A DNA stretch of 9,450 bases from Deltaproteobacteria bacterium (GTDB taxonomy: Bacteria > Desulfobacterota > Deferrimicrobia > Deferrimicrobiales > Deferrimicrobiaceae), in contig DOTC01000128.1 in NCBI GenBank assembly GCA_003513855.1, positions 1-9,450 on the forward strand, in the 5' to 3' direction. Of the stretch, positions 1 through 5,629 are shown in pieces. A model generated the notes under the pieces. That model did not search any database, was not told the origin of the DNA, and was given only the letters and a program-made list of their open reading frames with translations. Made by a program: the position numbers and the translations under genes. Position 1 is the first letter of the stretch, and each line of letters opens with the position of its first letter.

Positions 1-1475
1 CGGGGAAGTTCCGCAACGATCGCGATCTGTTTGGGGCACTTATACGATGCCAGCCGCCTCTTGCAATGTTCAATGAGGGCCTCCGGGAGGAGGGAATCCT
101 TTTCCTCCTTCAGTACGACAACGGCAACGACTTTCTCCCCGAATTCCTCGTCCGGCAGGCCGACCGCCGCCGACTCCTTGACGGCTTCATGGCTCTCCAG
201 GATCGTTTCGACCTCCTTCGGGTAGACGTTGTATCCGCCGGTGATGATCAGCTCTTTCGCCCTGCCGACCAGATACAGCCTCCCGCGGTCCTCCGGGTCC
301 TGATACCCCAGATCTCCCGTCCGGAACCAGCCCTTGACAAAGGATTCCTCCGTCTTCCCGGGCATCCCCCGGTACCCCCGGAACACGTTGTCCCCCCGGA
401 TCCACACCTCTCCCACGTCTCCCGGCGGCACATCGGAGCCGTCCTCCCCCACCACCCGGACCGTGACTCCTGCGAGGGGATACCCCACGCTTTTCGCCTT
501 TCGCTCGGCCGGGTCGATGAGATTGGACGCAATCATTCCCGTCTCGGTCATGCCGTAGCGCTCCAGGATCCGGAACCCCGTGGCGCTTTCGAACTGATGG
601 AAGAGGTTGTCGGTGAGAGGCGCGGAACCGGAGATGAAGACCCGCATTGCGCGCAGATCGGGCTTTCTCTCCCTCTTCTCCCACTCGTTCATGAGCCTCT
701 GGTACATCGTGGGGACCCCCATGAAGAGAGTGCACCGTTCCTCCTCCAGAGCCCTCCACGCCCTCCCCGCCTCGAACTTCTCGTGCATGATGAGGGTGGA
801 GCCGGCGTAGAGGCTTCCTTGCGCCGCGACGTTCAACCCGTGCACGTGGAACAGGGGAAGCGCATGGAAGAGCACGTCGGCGGTGGTCCATTCCCAGGCG
901 GCCTCGAGGGACAGCATATTCGATACCAGGTTCCTGTGCGTGATCATCGCCCCCTTGGACCTGCCGGTCGTCCCGGAGGTGTAGCAGAGCAAGGCGACGT
1001 CGTCATCACCGGCCGGATAGGCCCGCGAAAACCCTTTCGACGTTCGTGCGAGCCGTTCGGGAAGACTGTCCGCCCCTTCCCTTTCGGCCCCGTCCACGAG
1101 GAGGGTCCGGACTTCTCGAAGACCCCGGACCTCGCTTTCCGCCGACGCGAACCGTTGTTCGTCCGTCACGAAGAGGGAGCTTCCGGAATCCGAAAGGAAA
1201 TACTCGACCTCCTCGGCCCGGAACGAAGGGTTGAGGGGCAGGGTGATCGCGCCGACCGAGAGGATGGCGAAGTGGAGGAAGAGAACCTCCATTCGCTTCG
1301 GGAGCTGGATGGCAACGCAGCTGCCTTTTCCGACCCCCTCCGCATGGAGCATGGCCGCGTAGCGCTCCACCTCCCGATCGAACGCACCAAAGGTGTAGGA
1401 AGTGCCTTCGAAAACGACGGCAGGCTTCCCTGCGTGCTTCCTCGCGGTTTCGGCAAGAAGTCTCGCCAGGTTCAC
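1..1475 (-). CDS. matB: Malonyl-CoA synthetase (MatB-like acyl-CoA ligase), C-terminus cut by window edge
   Basis: Member of the acyl-AMP-forming (ANL) superfamily; the likely reaction is malonate + CoA + ATP to malonyl-CoA + AMP + PPi in the cytosol. The frame was read on the reverse strand from GTG at 1475 and stays open for 491 codons to the edge. Motifs: nucleotide-binding loop YTSGTTGRSKG at residues 165-175, FHVHG at 209-213, RYGMTET at 306-312, TGDLG at 386-390, GGYNVYPKE at 413-421. From memory of MatB work, a His in the FHVHG segment and arginines matching R260 (MYQRL) and R306 line the malonate pocket; this favours malonate over a fatty acid but does not prove it. About a dozen C-terminal residues, including the catalytic Lys, lie off the window. 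The GTG follows GGAGG with a 9-nt gap and gives a MatB-like start (VNLARLL); an in-frame TTG at 1496 is less likely. The gene diverges from malonyl-CoA decarboxylase, which supports the malonate assignment. Alternative: a related short or medium-chain acyl-CoA ligase. Confidence 0.85.
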   Translation of the reverse strand, partial: MNLARLLAETARKHAGKPAVVFEGTSYTFGAFDREVERYAAMLHAEGVGKGSCVAIQLPKRMEVLFLHFAILSVGAITLPLNPSFRAEEVEYFLSDSGSSLFVTDEQRFASAESEVRGLREVRTLLVDGAEREGADSLPERLARTSKGFSRAYPAGDDDVALLCYTSGTTGRSKGAMITHRNLVSNMLSLEAAWEWTTADVLFHALPLFHVHGLNVAAQGSLYAGSTLIMHEKFEAGRAWRALEEERCTLFMGVPTMYQRLMNEWEKRERKPDLRAMRVFISGSAPLTDNLFHQFESATGFRILERYGMTETGMIASNLIDPAERKAKSVGYPLAGVTVRVVGEDGSDVPPGDVGEVWIRGDNVFRGYRGMPGKTEESFVKGWFRTGDLGYQDPEDRGRLYLVGRAKELIITGGYNVYPKEVETILESHEAVKESAAVGLPDEEFGEKVVAVVVLKEEKDSLLPEALIEHCKRRLASYKCPKQIAIVAELP

Positions 1476-1570
1476 GACCGCCGTCCTCCGGAACAACAGG
1501 TGTTCGTTTCCCCCTGTGCCTCTCCTGGAAACGCAGGATCCCGGGCCAAGCCCCAACCGTCGGTTTTTCT

Positions 1571-1599
1571 CTTATATAGAGAGATGATATCGTTGGAAA
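1571..1599 (-). promoter_or_regulatory. Candidate sigma-70 promoter of the synthetase gene
   Basis: On the minus strand, TTTCCA (1599-1594, 4 of 6 to the -35 consensus) is followed after 17 nt by TATAAG (1576-1571, 5 of 6 to the -10 consensus), about 95 nt upstream of the GTG. Each box is overlapped by an inverted repeat: AAGGAA/TTCCTT at 1598-1614 over the -35, and TCTCT/AGAGA at 1568-1582 over the -10. This would suit repressor control, but no regulator gene is in view. Confidence 0.4.
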
Positions 1600-1728
1600 G
1601 GAAAAAGATTCCTTCCCGCGGTATTTATCCCGCTCGGCGGTCGGAGGGGCCGGGGACCTCATCGTTCGTCCGTTCCCCGCATCCTCTTTCCGCATCGATC
1701 CATTTGGGTCCCGAATGGTACGGGTTCA

Positions 1729-1758
1729 TTGACAATCCCGCACGATCCCTAGTACGTT
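1729..1758 (+). promoter_or_regulatory. Candidate promoter of the malonyl-CoA decarboxylase gene
   Basis: A perfect -35 hexamer TTGACA at 1729-1734 is followed after 18 nt by TACGTT at 1753-1758, a poor -10 match. The location, about 90 nt before the ATG at 1850, is reasonable, but the weak -10 keeps this tentative. An activator could compensate. Confidence 0.3.
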
Positions 1759-1849
1759 ACCTCAGGATTTCCTTTTCTCGGGAAGGTCAAAGGGGGAAGG
1801 AGAGGAGGCCGATTTCGACTCTGCAATCTCCCCCTACGGAAGCAGGCGC

Positions 1850-3205
1850 ATGAATCGTCGTTTCCTCCGCAACCTGTTTCATTCGTTCTCGGAGAATGTC
1901 AACGGTCTCCTGGACCGCCTTCGCCCGGCAACGTCGGAAAAAAAGGACCTCTTGCAGCTCGCCGAGACGCTCCTCTCCGGACGGGGGGAGGCCTCCGAGG
2001 TGGCCGTGGCCAGGGAGTTCCTGACCGCGTACGACGGTTTGACGGAGAATGCGGTGCTTTCCTTCCTGGCGCTTCTCGATCGGCAATTCGGCCCGGATCA
2101 GTCGCGCCTGGAACGGGCCCTCAGGAATTTGCAGGATCAGCCGACGGCCAAGGCCGCGCGGGAAATGTACGAAGCGGCCGAGCCGAGGCGATTGGAACTC
2201 TTCCGGCGGATCAATCTTGCTCCCGGCGGAACGAAAGGACTCCTGCAGATGCGGGAGGATGTCTTGCGCAATCTGCCCGCCCATGCGGAACTGACCTCCG
2301 TGGATGAGGATTTCAAACACCTCTTCTCGTCGTGGTTCAACCCGGGGTTTCTGGTCTTACGGCGGCTTGACTGGACAACGCCGGCCAACATCCTGGAGAA
2401 GATCATCCGGTACGAAGCGGTCCACGAGATCGCCAGCTGGGACGATCTTCGCAGGCGACTGGAGCCTGCGGACCGGCGTTGTTTCGCCTTCTTTCATCCG
2501 ACGATGGTAGACGAGCCGCTGATCTTTGTCGCGGTCGCCCTGACAACCGTCGTTCCCGATGCGATCGCCCCGTTGCTGGCGGACCATCGAAGTCCCATCC
2601 CCGCAGACGATGCGACGTCCGCCGTCTTCTACTCCATCTCCAATTGTCAGGTGGGGCTAAGGGGGGTGCCCCTGGGCGACTTCCTCATCAAGCAGGTTGT
2701 TGAGGAATTGAAACAGGAGCTCCCTTCCCTCAAGACATTCGTCACCCTTTCCCCGGTCCCCGATTTCATGCGCTGGCTGACGCAGGAGCGGGGAAAGGAT
2801 GCTTCGGATCATGTCGCGGAAGAAGACAGGGCCTTGCTCGCTCTGCTCGACCGGCCGGACTGGCACCTGGATGGGGAAGCGGCCAAGACGCTGAAAGCCT
2901 TGCTCCTGCCCGCCGTAGCCGCCTACCTGCTGGTGGTCCGGACGGACTCCGGGAAACCGATCGACCCGGTCGCGCGCTTTCATTTGGGCAACGGCGCACG
3001 CCTGGAGAGGATTCACTGGCTCAGCGATCTCACCCCCAAGGGGTTGAGACAGGCCGCCGGGTTCATGGTCAACTACCTCTACGAGCTGGACCGGATGGAT
3101 CGAAACCAGGAAGCCTTCGTCCGTAACGGAGAAATCGCCTCTTCCCACGCGGTGCGGAAACTCCTGCGGTCCGACATCCGGAAACGTTTCGAATTTTCTT
3201 CCTGA
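1850..3205 (+). CDS. Malonyl-CoA decarboxylase
   Basis: Converts malonyl-CoA to acetyl-CoA and CO2 in the cytosol; it corresponds to MatA of malonate operons and to eukaryotic MLYCD. The 451 residues are normal for bacterial members. The N-terminal half (about 1-190) is helical; the C-terminal half has the GNAT-like catalytic fold. Recognised segments: HEIASWDDL near 195-205, HPTMVDEPL (H216, E222), YSISNCQVGLRGVPLGDFL (Y261-L279), a TLSPVPDFMRWL stretch, FHLGNGARL (H378), and LTPKGLRQAAGFMVNYLYELD near the end. By analogy with the human enzyme, whose reported active-site residues are a Glu, a Ser and a His, E222, a Ser of the YSIS segment and H378 are the equivalents. The ATG at 1850 has only a weak ribosome-binding site (GGAAGCAGG). 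Divergent from the MatB-like synthetase, with which it would form a two-step malonate catabolic route. No dicarboxylate carrier or GntR regulator of the mat type is in the window. Confidence 0.93.
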   Translation: MNRRFLRNLFHSFSENVNGLLDRLRPATSEKKDLLQLAETLLSGRGEASEVAVAREFLTAYDGLTENAVLSFLALLDRQFGPDQSRLERALRNLQDQPTAKAAREMYEAAEPRRLELFRRINLAPGGTKGLLQMREDVLRNLPAHAELTSVDEDFKHLFSSWFNPGFLVLRRLDWTTPANILEKIIRYEAVHEIASWDDLRRRLEPADRRCFAFFHPTMVDEPLIFVAVALTTVVPDAIAPLLADHRSPIPADDATSAVFYSISNCQVGLRGVPLGDFLIKQVVEELKQELPSLKTFVTLSPVPDFMRWLTQERGKDASDHVAEEDRALLALLDRPDWHLDGEAAKTLKALLLPAVAAYLLVVRTDSGKPIDPVARFHLGNGARLERIHWLSDLTPKGLRQAAGFMVNYLYELDRMDRNQEAFVRNGEIASSHAVRKLLRSDIRKRFEFSS

Positions 3206-3297
3206 CCCGGACCCCGAACGGATCCCTTGCCGGAATATCCAACCACCGAGGATCGGGCACAGGGATCGCCTCCGCGGGAACGGGACGAAACTTTCCC

Positions 3298-3326
3298 TTG
3301 TGAAATGCACCTAATCGTCGCATAGT
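3298..3326 (+). promoter_or_regulatory. Candidate sigma-70 promoter of the cold-shock gene
   Basis: TTGTGA (3298-3303, 4 of 6) and CATAGT (3321-3326, 4 of 6) are separated by 17 nt. Transcription from here would start near 3333 and give a leader of roughly 80 nt, in line with the long untranslated leaders of many csp mRNAs. Confidence 0.3.
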
Positions 3327-3333
3327 AATGCCT

Positions 3334-3349
3334 TGGCACGAGTTGTGCC
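3334..3349 (+). promoter_or_regulatory. Sigma-54-like (-24/-12) promoter element, also a perfect hairpin
   Basis: TGGCACG at 3334-3340 matches the -24 consensus fully. GTGCC at 3345-3349 gives the -12 GC after the required 10-nt gap between GG (3335-3336) and GC (3347-3348); the first T of TTGC is lost. The same bases form GGCAC-GAGTT-GTGCC, a 5-bp stem with a 5-nt loop. It could therefore be a sigma-54 promoter starting near 3360, an RNA hairpin in a longer leader, or both. Confidence 0.4.
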
Positions 3350-3414
3350 TCGCAATTGCGCTATTTGGGCTGCACCGCCCGGATTGAGCAATAATTCATT
3401 TTCAGGAGGTAGTT

Positions 3415-3618
3415 GTGGCTACAGGAAGTGTGAAGTGGTTCAACGACGCGAAGGGGTTCGGATTCATCAGCCAGGAGGACGGGCCGGATGTATTCGTCCA
3501 CTTCAGCGCCATCCGGGCGGAGGGCTTCAAATCTCTCCAAGAAGGGGACCGTGTCGAGTTCGAGATCACGCAGGGTCCCAAGGGACCCCAGGCTACGAAC
3601 GTGGTCAAGTCCAGCTAA
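3415..3618 (+). CDS. Cold-shock protein, CspA family
   Basis: A single cold-shock domain of 67 residues, the usual size. It is a five-stranded beta-barrel that binds single-stranded nucleic acid and acts as an RNA chaperone or antiterminator. The two RNA-binding motifs are intact: RNP1 KGFGFI (residues 13-18) and RNP2 VFVHF (26-30); W8 and the surface aromatics F9, F15, F17, F27, H29 and F30 are present. The start is GTG at 3415, set by a near-perfect AGGAGGT at 3404-3410 with a 4-nt gap. It is a single-gene unit with its own promoter region and a strong terminator. Many genomes hold several csp paralogues, so cold induction cannot be read from the protein alone. Confidence 0.96.
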   Translation: MATGSVKWFNDAKGFGFISQEDGPDVFVHFSAIRAEGFKSLQEGDRVEFEITQGPKGPQATNVVKSS

Positions 3619-3628
3619 TCCCTTGCCA

Positions 3629-3648
3629 TTCGGGGAGACAACCCCGAA
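3629..3648 (+). other. Hairpin in the 3' untranslated region of the cold-shock gene
   Basis: TTCGGGG (3629-3635), a 6-nt loop, then CCCCGAA (3642-3648): a perfect 7-bp stem between the stop codon and the terminator. No T-run follows. It may stabilise the transcript or simply be incidental. Confidence 0.4.
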
Positions 3649-3657
3649 CGAGGAAGA

Positions 3658-3689
3658 GCCCCGGCGGGAGGTCCCGCCGGGGCTTTTTT
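3658..3689 (+). terminator. Rho-independent terminator of the cold-shock gene
   Basis: Perfect 11-bp GC-rich stem GCCCCGGCGGG / CCCGCCGGGGC (3658-3668 and 3673-3683) with loop AGGT, followed directly by six T. It closes the cold-shock transcript. The stem lies just past the end of the convergent peroxiredoxin gene (3723), so it could also slow that transcript, although no good T-run is seen on the minus strand. Confidence 0.93.
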
Positions 3690-3722
3690 CTTTGGAGCAC
3701 CGTTCCGACAAGTCCCTATCTG

Positions 3723-4265
3723 CTATTTCCCGGTGTTTTTCGGGATTGGCGGCAAAAATGGTTCCCCGGGGCGCCAGCCGGAAGGGCACAGCTTTCCGGT
3801 ATTGAGCGCGGAAACGAGCCGCAGAATCTCGTTGACGCTCCTTCCCACGGTCAAGTCCTGCACGATGTACGCCCGGAGGAGCCCGTTCGGACCGATGATG
3901 AAGGTCCCCCGCAGCGCGGCCCCGAGCTTCTCCAGCAGGACCCCGTAATCCTTCGAGACCTGCTTGGTAAAATCGGCAAGGAGGGGGTATGTCAACTCCC
4001 CCAGCTCCTGGTTCACCCACGCCAGGTGGGAAAACTTGGTGTCCGTGCTGACCCCGAGGACCTGCGCACCTACCGCTGCAAATTCGCTCTCCCGCCGGGA
4101 GAACTCGAGGATCTCCGATTGTCAGATGGGGGTGAAGTCCAGCGGGTAGAAAAACAGGACAACCCACTTCCCCTCGTAGTCGGACAGCTTGATCTTCCGG
4201 AATTCCTTCCCCACGACCCCTGACAACTCGAACGCCGGCGCCGGGCTGTTCACCTGGACGGCCAT
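3723..4265 (-). CDS. Selenocysteine-containing 2-Cys peroxiredoxin (TGA = Sec48)
   Basis: Thiol/selenol peroxidase of the AhpC/Prx family, reducing H2O2, organic hydroperoxides or peroxynitrite. Read through one in-frame TGA (4124-4122), the frame gives 180 residues, a normal size. The family motif PxxxTxxC is present as PLDFTPI-TGA, so the TGA falls exactly at the peroxidatic Cys (residue 48). The frame continues without break as QSEILEF, then [13 protein letters not shown], and [12 protein letters not shown] with the conserved Arg119. A resolving Cys is at 160 in LCPSGW, as in typical 2-Cys enzymes. A hairpin of bacterial SECIS type follows the TGA. ATG at 4265 is chosen because AAAGGAG lies 8 nt upstream and [14 protein letters not shown] is the usual family start; an in-frame ATG at 4307 is less likely. 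Ordinary gene calling would give a 61-codon ORF and a separate C-terminal ORF from 4016, or a pseudogene. Sec-containing peroxiredoxins are known in Geobacter relatives and Eubacterium. The rival reading is a Cys-to-stop mutation. Confidence 0.85.
4088..4116 (-). promoter_or_regulatory. Bacterial SECIS-like hairpin downstream of the in-frame TGA
   Basis: Immediately 3' of the TGA the mRNA can fold TCTCCC-GGC-GGGAGA (4102-4088): a 6-bp stem with a G-starting loop about 25 nt after the TGA. As I recall, bacterial SECIS elements have a 3-14 nt loop with a G in its first two positions, 16-37 nt from the TGA. An alternative overlapping fold is GGAGA (9-nt loop) TCTCC at 4116-4098. The element would recruit SelB with Sec-tRNA. 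Because it lies inside the coding sequence, it also encodes residues 51-60. Confidence 0.6.
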
Positions 4266-4409
4266 GTGCGCGACTCCTTTCTGGGAACTGGTACCCGCGA
4301 TCAGCATAAATCAGCCCTCAGGAATAGGGAAGGCGGGGAAATATTTTGGAAACCCCTCGGAGGAATGCCATCCCTCCCCCGTCCAAGGGTTCGGTTTCAG
4401 GACCGGATC
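4266..4409 (-). other. Spacer between arsA-like and peroxiredoxin genes, with a nested inverted repeat
   Basis: 144 bp on the minus strand between the two same-direction genes. It holds nested arms AACCC/GGGTT (4351-4355, 4387-4391) around GGAGG/CCTCC (4359-4363, 4373-4377). This could be a weak terminator for the cstA operon, but no T-run follows. A poor promoter candidate, TTCCCT-17-TATGCT, ends near 4303. Confidence 0.25.
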
Positions 4410-5336
4410 TTAATGCAGCAGGAAGTCCATCCGCTCACCCTGCTCGCCAAGAAAGCCGTGAAGCGCCGACAGCCCGACCAGGGGGCGCCCGGAAAGCGAC
4501 AGACGGGGCACGCTTCGACCGGGAAAGAGCTCGGGCGGCAGCGGGAACTCTTCCCCGGCCGCCTTGTTCAGCACCGGTTGCATGCACCGTTCCAACTCGA
4601 TCTCCTTGAGCTCGTCGCAGATACGGCCGGTTTCGCGGATCGACAGCTGTTCCGGGTTGAACACCAGGTGGATGCGGGTGGCGGCGGGGTTTTCGAACAG
4701 CGTCTTCAGGTCCGCGTAGAAGGCGCCTTGTTCTTTCAGCCGGCCGAGGATCCGGTCCGTCTCCAGCTCCTTGCGCCCGAGCTGGATGCGATGCACGATC
4801 TCTTTCTTCCTCAGGATCTCCTCCCGCAAATCCTTAAGGTGCGCAAGCCATCGCAGCGACAGCCGCGGCAGCCGCAGGAACTTCATCGCCAGACCCGTGG
4901 GGGGCAAGTCCAGGACCATCACGTCGATGTCATGCTCGACCCGCCGGTAGTGCTGGAAGGCCAGGATCATGCCGTACTCCTCGATTCCGGGGGATTCGCG
5001 CAGGACATCAAGCCAGTGGTCCAGATTGAACGCCGACTGGTAGGTGTAGGCCCTCTGCACGTGGTCCTGCACCGAATGGAGGTAGCGGTCGACCCAATGG
5101 CGCTGGTCCACCTCGGCCACCCGCACCCTCTCGCCGACGGCCTGCGGCCGGCCGGAGAAGGGGCGGTCGAAGATGTCGGCCTGGTTGTGCGCCGGGTCGA
5201 GGGACAAAAGCAGCACCCGACGCCCGCGTGCGGCTAAAAAGCAGGCGGCAAGGGCGGACACGGTCGACTTGCCCGTTCCCCCCTTCCCCATGAAAAAGAA
5301 AAACCGCCGCGGATCCTCCGCGATCTCAGAGCACAT
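4410..5336 (-). CDS. ArsA/GET3-family ATPase, last gene of the cstA operon
   Basis: Soluble P-loop ATPase of the deviant Walker-A (SIMIBI) class, 308 residues, about one ArsA half or one GET3 subunit, so probably a homodimer. The P-loop GKGGTGKST (17-25) has the signature Lys18. Switch I is SLDPAHNQADIF (45-56, Asp47), the family PGIxE motif is at 116-120, and switch II is DLPPTGLAMKFLRLP (143-157). An FNPEQLSIRET segment near 227-237 matches the ArsA nucleotide-base loop (IPExLSxxET). No CxxC zinc motif or arsenite-binding Cys trio is evident, so a role in arsenite export is doubtful. The ATG at 5336 lies 11 nt inside the end of the upstream gene and has no good ribosome-binding site, so translation is probably coupled. 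The operon context (CstA transporter, small helical protein) suggests it energises, regulates or inserts a partner membrane protein; that is inference only. Confidence 0.88.
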   Translation of the reverse strand: MCSEIAEDPRRFFFFMGKGGTGKSTVSALAACFLAARGRRVLLLSLDPAHNQADIFDRPFSGRPQAVGERVRVAEVDQRHWVDRYLHSVQDHVQRAYTYQSAFNLDHWLDVLRESPGIEEYGMILAFQHYRRVEHDIDVMVLDLPPTGLAMKFLRLPRLSLRWLAHLKDLREEILRKKEIVHRIQLGRKELETDRILGRLKEQGAFYADLKTLFENPAATRIHLVFNPEQLSIRETGRICDELKEIELERCMQPVLNKAAGEEFPLPPELFPGRSVPRLSLSGRPLVGLSALHGFLGEQGERMDFLLH

Positions 5337-5610
5337 TGAGGGTCGAGAAGAGTTCCGCCAACGGATCGCTGGCGGTATCCACCTTTTCCAGCATGAGAAG
5401 GAGCTCCCGCTCCATCAGCGGAAGCAGCTCAAGCGTCAGCTGCATCGGCGGGCTGGGCAGGCCGGTAAACGCCCCGAGCGTGAGCAGGGCGAAGATGTTC
5501 TCCATCTCCCGTACTTCCCACTCCAGCTTCTGGCTGGCCTCGGCGCGCGCCACCTGGTCCGCCAGCCGCCACCAGCCCCGCAGTTTCTTCCTGAGCCGCT
5601 CCCCTTTCAT
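5326..5610 (-). CDS. Small helical protein between cstA and the ArsA-type ATPase
   Basis: 94 residues from ATG at 5610, which follows GGGGCAGGAC 19 nt after the cstA stop. The N-terminus is basic (MKGERLRKKLRGWW). A charged helix follows, then a largely apolar stretch (about 40-82) with a GLPSPP turn in its middle and a leucine-rich helix (LELLPLMERELLLMLEKV). There is no signal peptide and no clear transmembrane span; it looks like an all-alpha cytosolic or membrane-associated protein. An upstream in-frame ATG (5694) would overlap cstA by 65 bp and is unlikely. Tight packing with both neighbours argues that the three products act together. From memory, small proteins with a similar GLPxP...LELLP core next to ArsA-type ATPases are annotated 'cory-CC-star'; I cannot confirm that family, and this C-terminus (STLNVL) lacks the cysteine pair. 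Confidence 0.75.
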   Translation of the reverse strand: MKGERLRKKLRGWWRLADQVARAEASQKLEWEVREMENIFALLTLGAFTGLPSPPMQLTLELLPLMERELLLMLEKVDTASDPLAELFSTLNVL

Positions 5611-5629
5611 GTCCTGCCCCTTCGAGTGG

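Larger units (their letters stand above)
1476..1849. other. Divergent intergenic region between malonyl-CoA synthetase and decarboxylase
   Basis: 374 bp without a credible gene. It carries the synthetase promoter candidate (1571-1599), two short inverted repeats at 1568-1582 and 1598-1614, and a candidate decarboxylase promoter at 1729-1758. The plus-strand frame that runs through here continues out of a shadow ORF and shows no recognisable protein. Confidence 0.6.
3206..3414 (+). other. Intergenic region and cold-shock gene leader
   Basis: 209 bp between the decarboxylase and the cold-shock gene. It contains a 7-bp inverted repeat GATCCCT/AGGGATC (3221-3227 and 3261-3267) with no T-run, so no clear terminator for the decarboxylase. 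Next come a sigma-70-like promoter (3298-3326), a sigma-54-like element that is also a hairpin (3334-3349), a 10-bp palindrome CGCAATTGCG (3351-3360), and the AGGAGGT ribosome-binding site at 3404-3410. Confidence 0.6.

Noticed and set aside
66..1853. 595-codon plus-strand ORF antisense to the synthetase and running through the divergent promoter region
   Set aside because: Its product is low-complexity and rich in R, P, G, E and H with no domain, while the opposite strand encodes a motif-perfect acyl-CoA ligase. Long stop-free antisense frames are common in GC-rich DNA.
3221..3267. GATCCCT/AGGGATC inverted repeat as a terminator of the decarboxylase gene
   Set aside because: The arms are 33 nt apart and no T-run follows, so it does not fit an intrinsic terminator.
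2657..3310. 217-codon minus-strand ORF inside the decarboxylase gene
   Set aside because: It is antisense to the most conserved part of malonyl-CoA decarboxylase and shows no motif of its own.
3361..4167. 268-codon minus-strand ORF spanning the peroxiredoxin, terminator and cold-shock gene
   Set aside because: It crosses a strong terminator and two genes supported by clear motifs in other frames; its product has no recognisable pattern.
4122..4307. Reading the 61-codon ORF as a separate small protein, or the peroxiredoxin as an ordinary pseudogene
   Set aside because: The frame continues cleanly after the TGA with all conserved residues. The TGA sits at the peroxidatic Cys codon, so Sec insertion explains the data better, although a nonsense mutation is not excluded without knowing whether the genome has sel genes.
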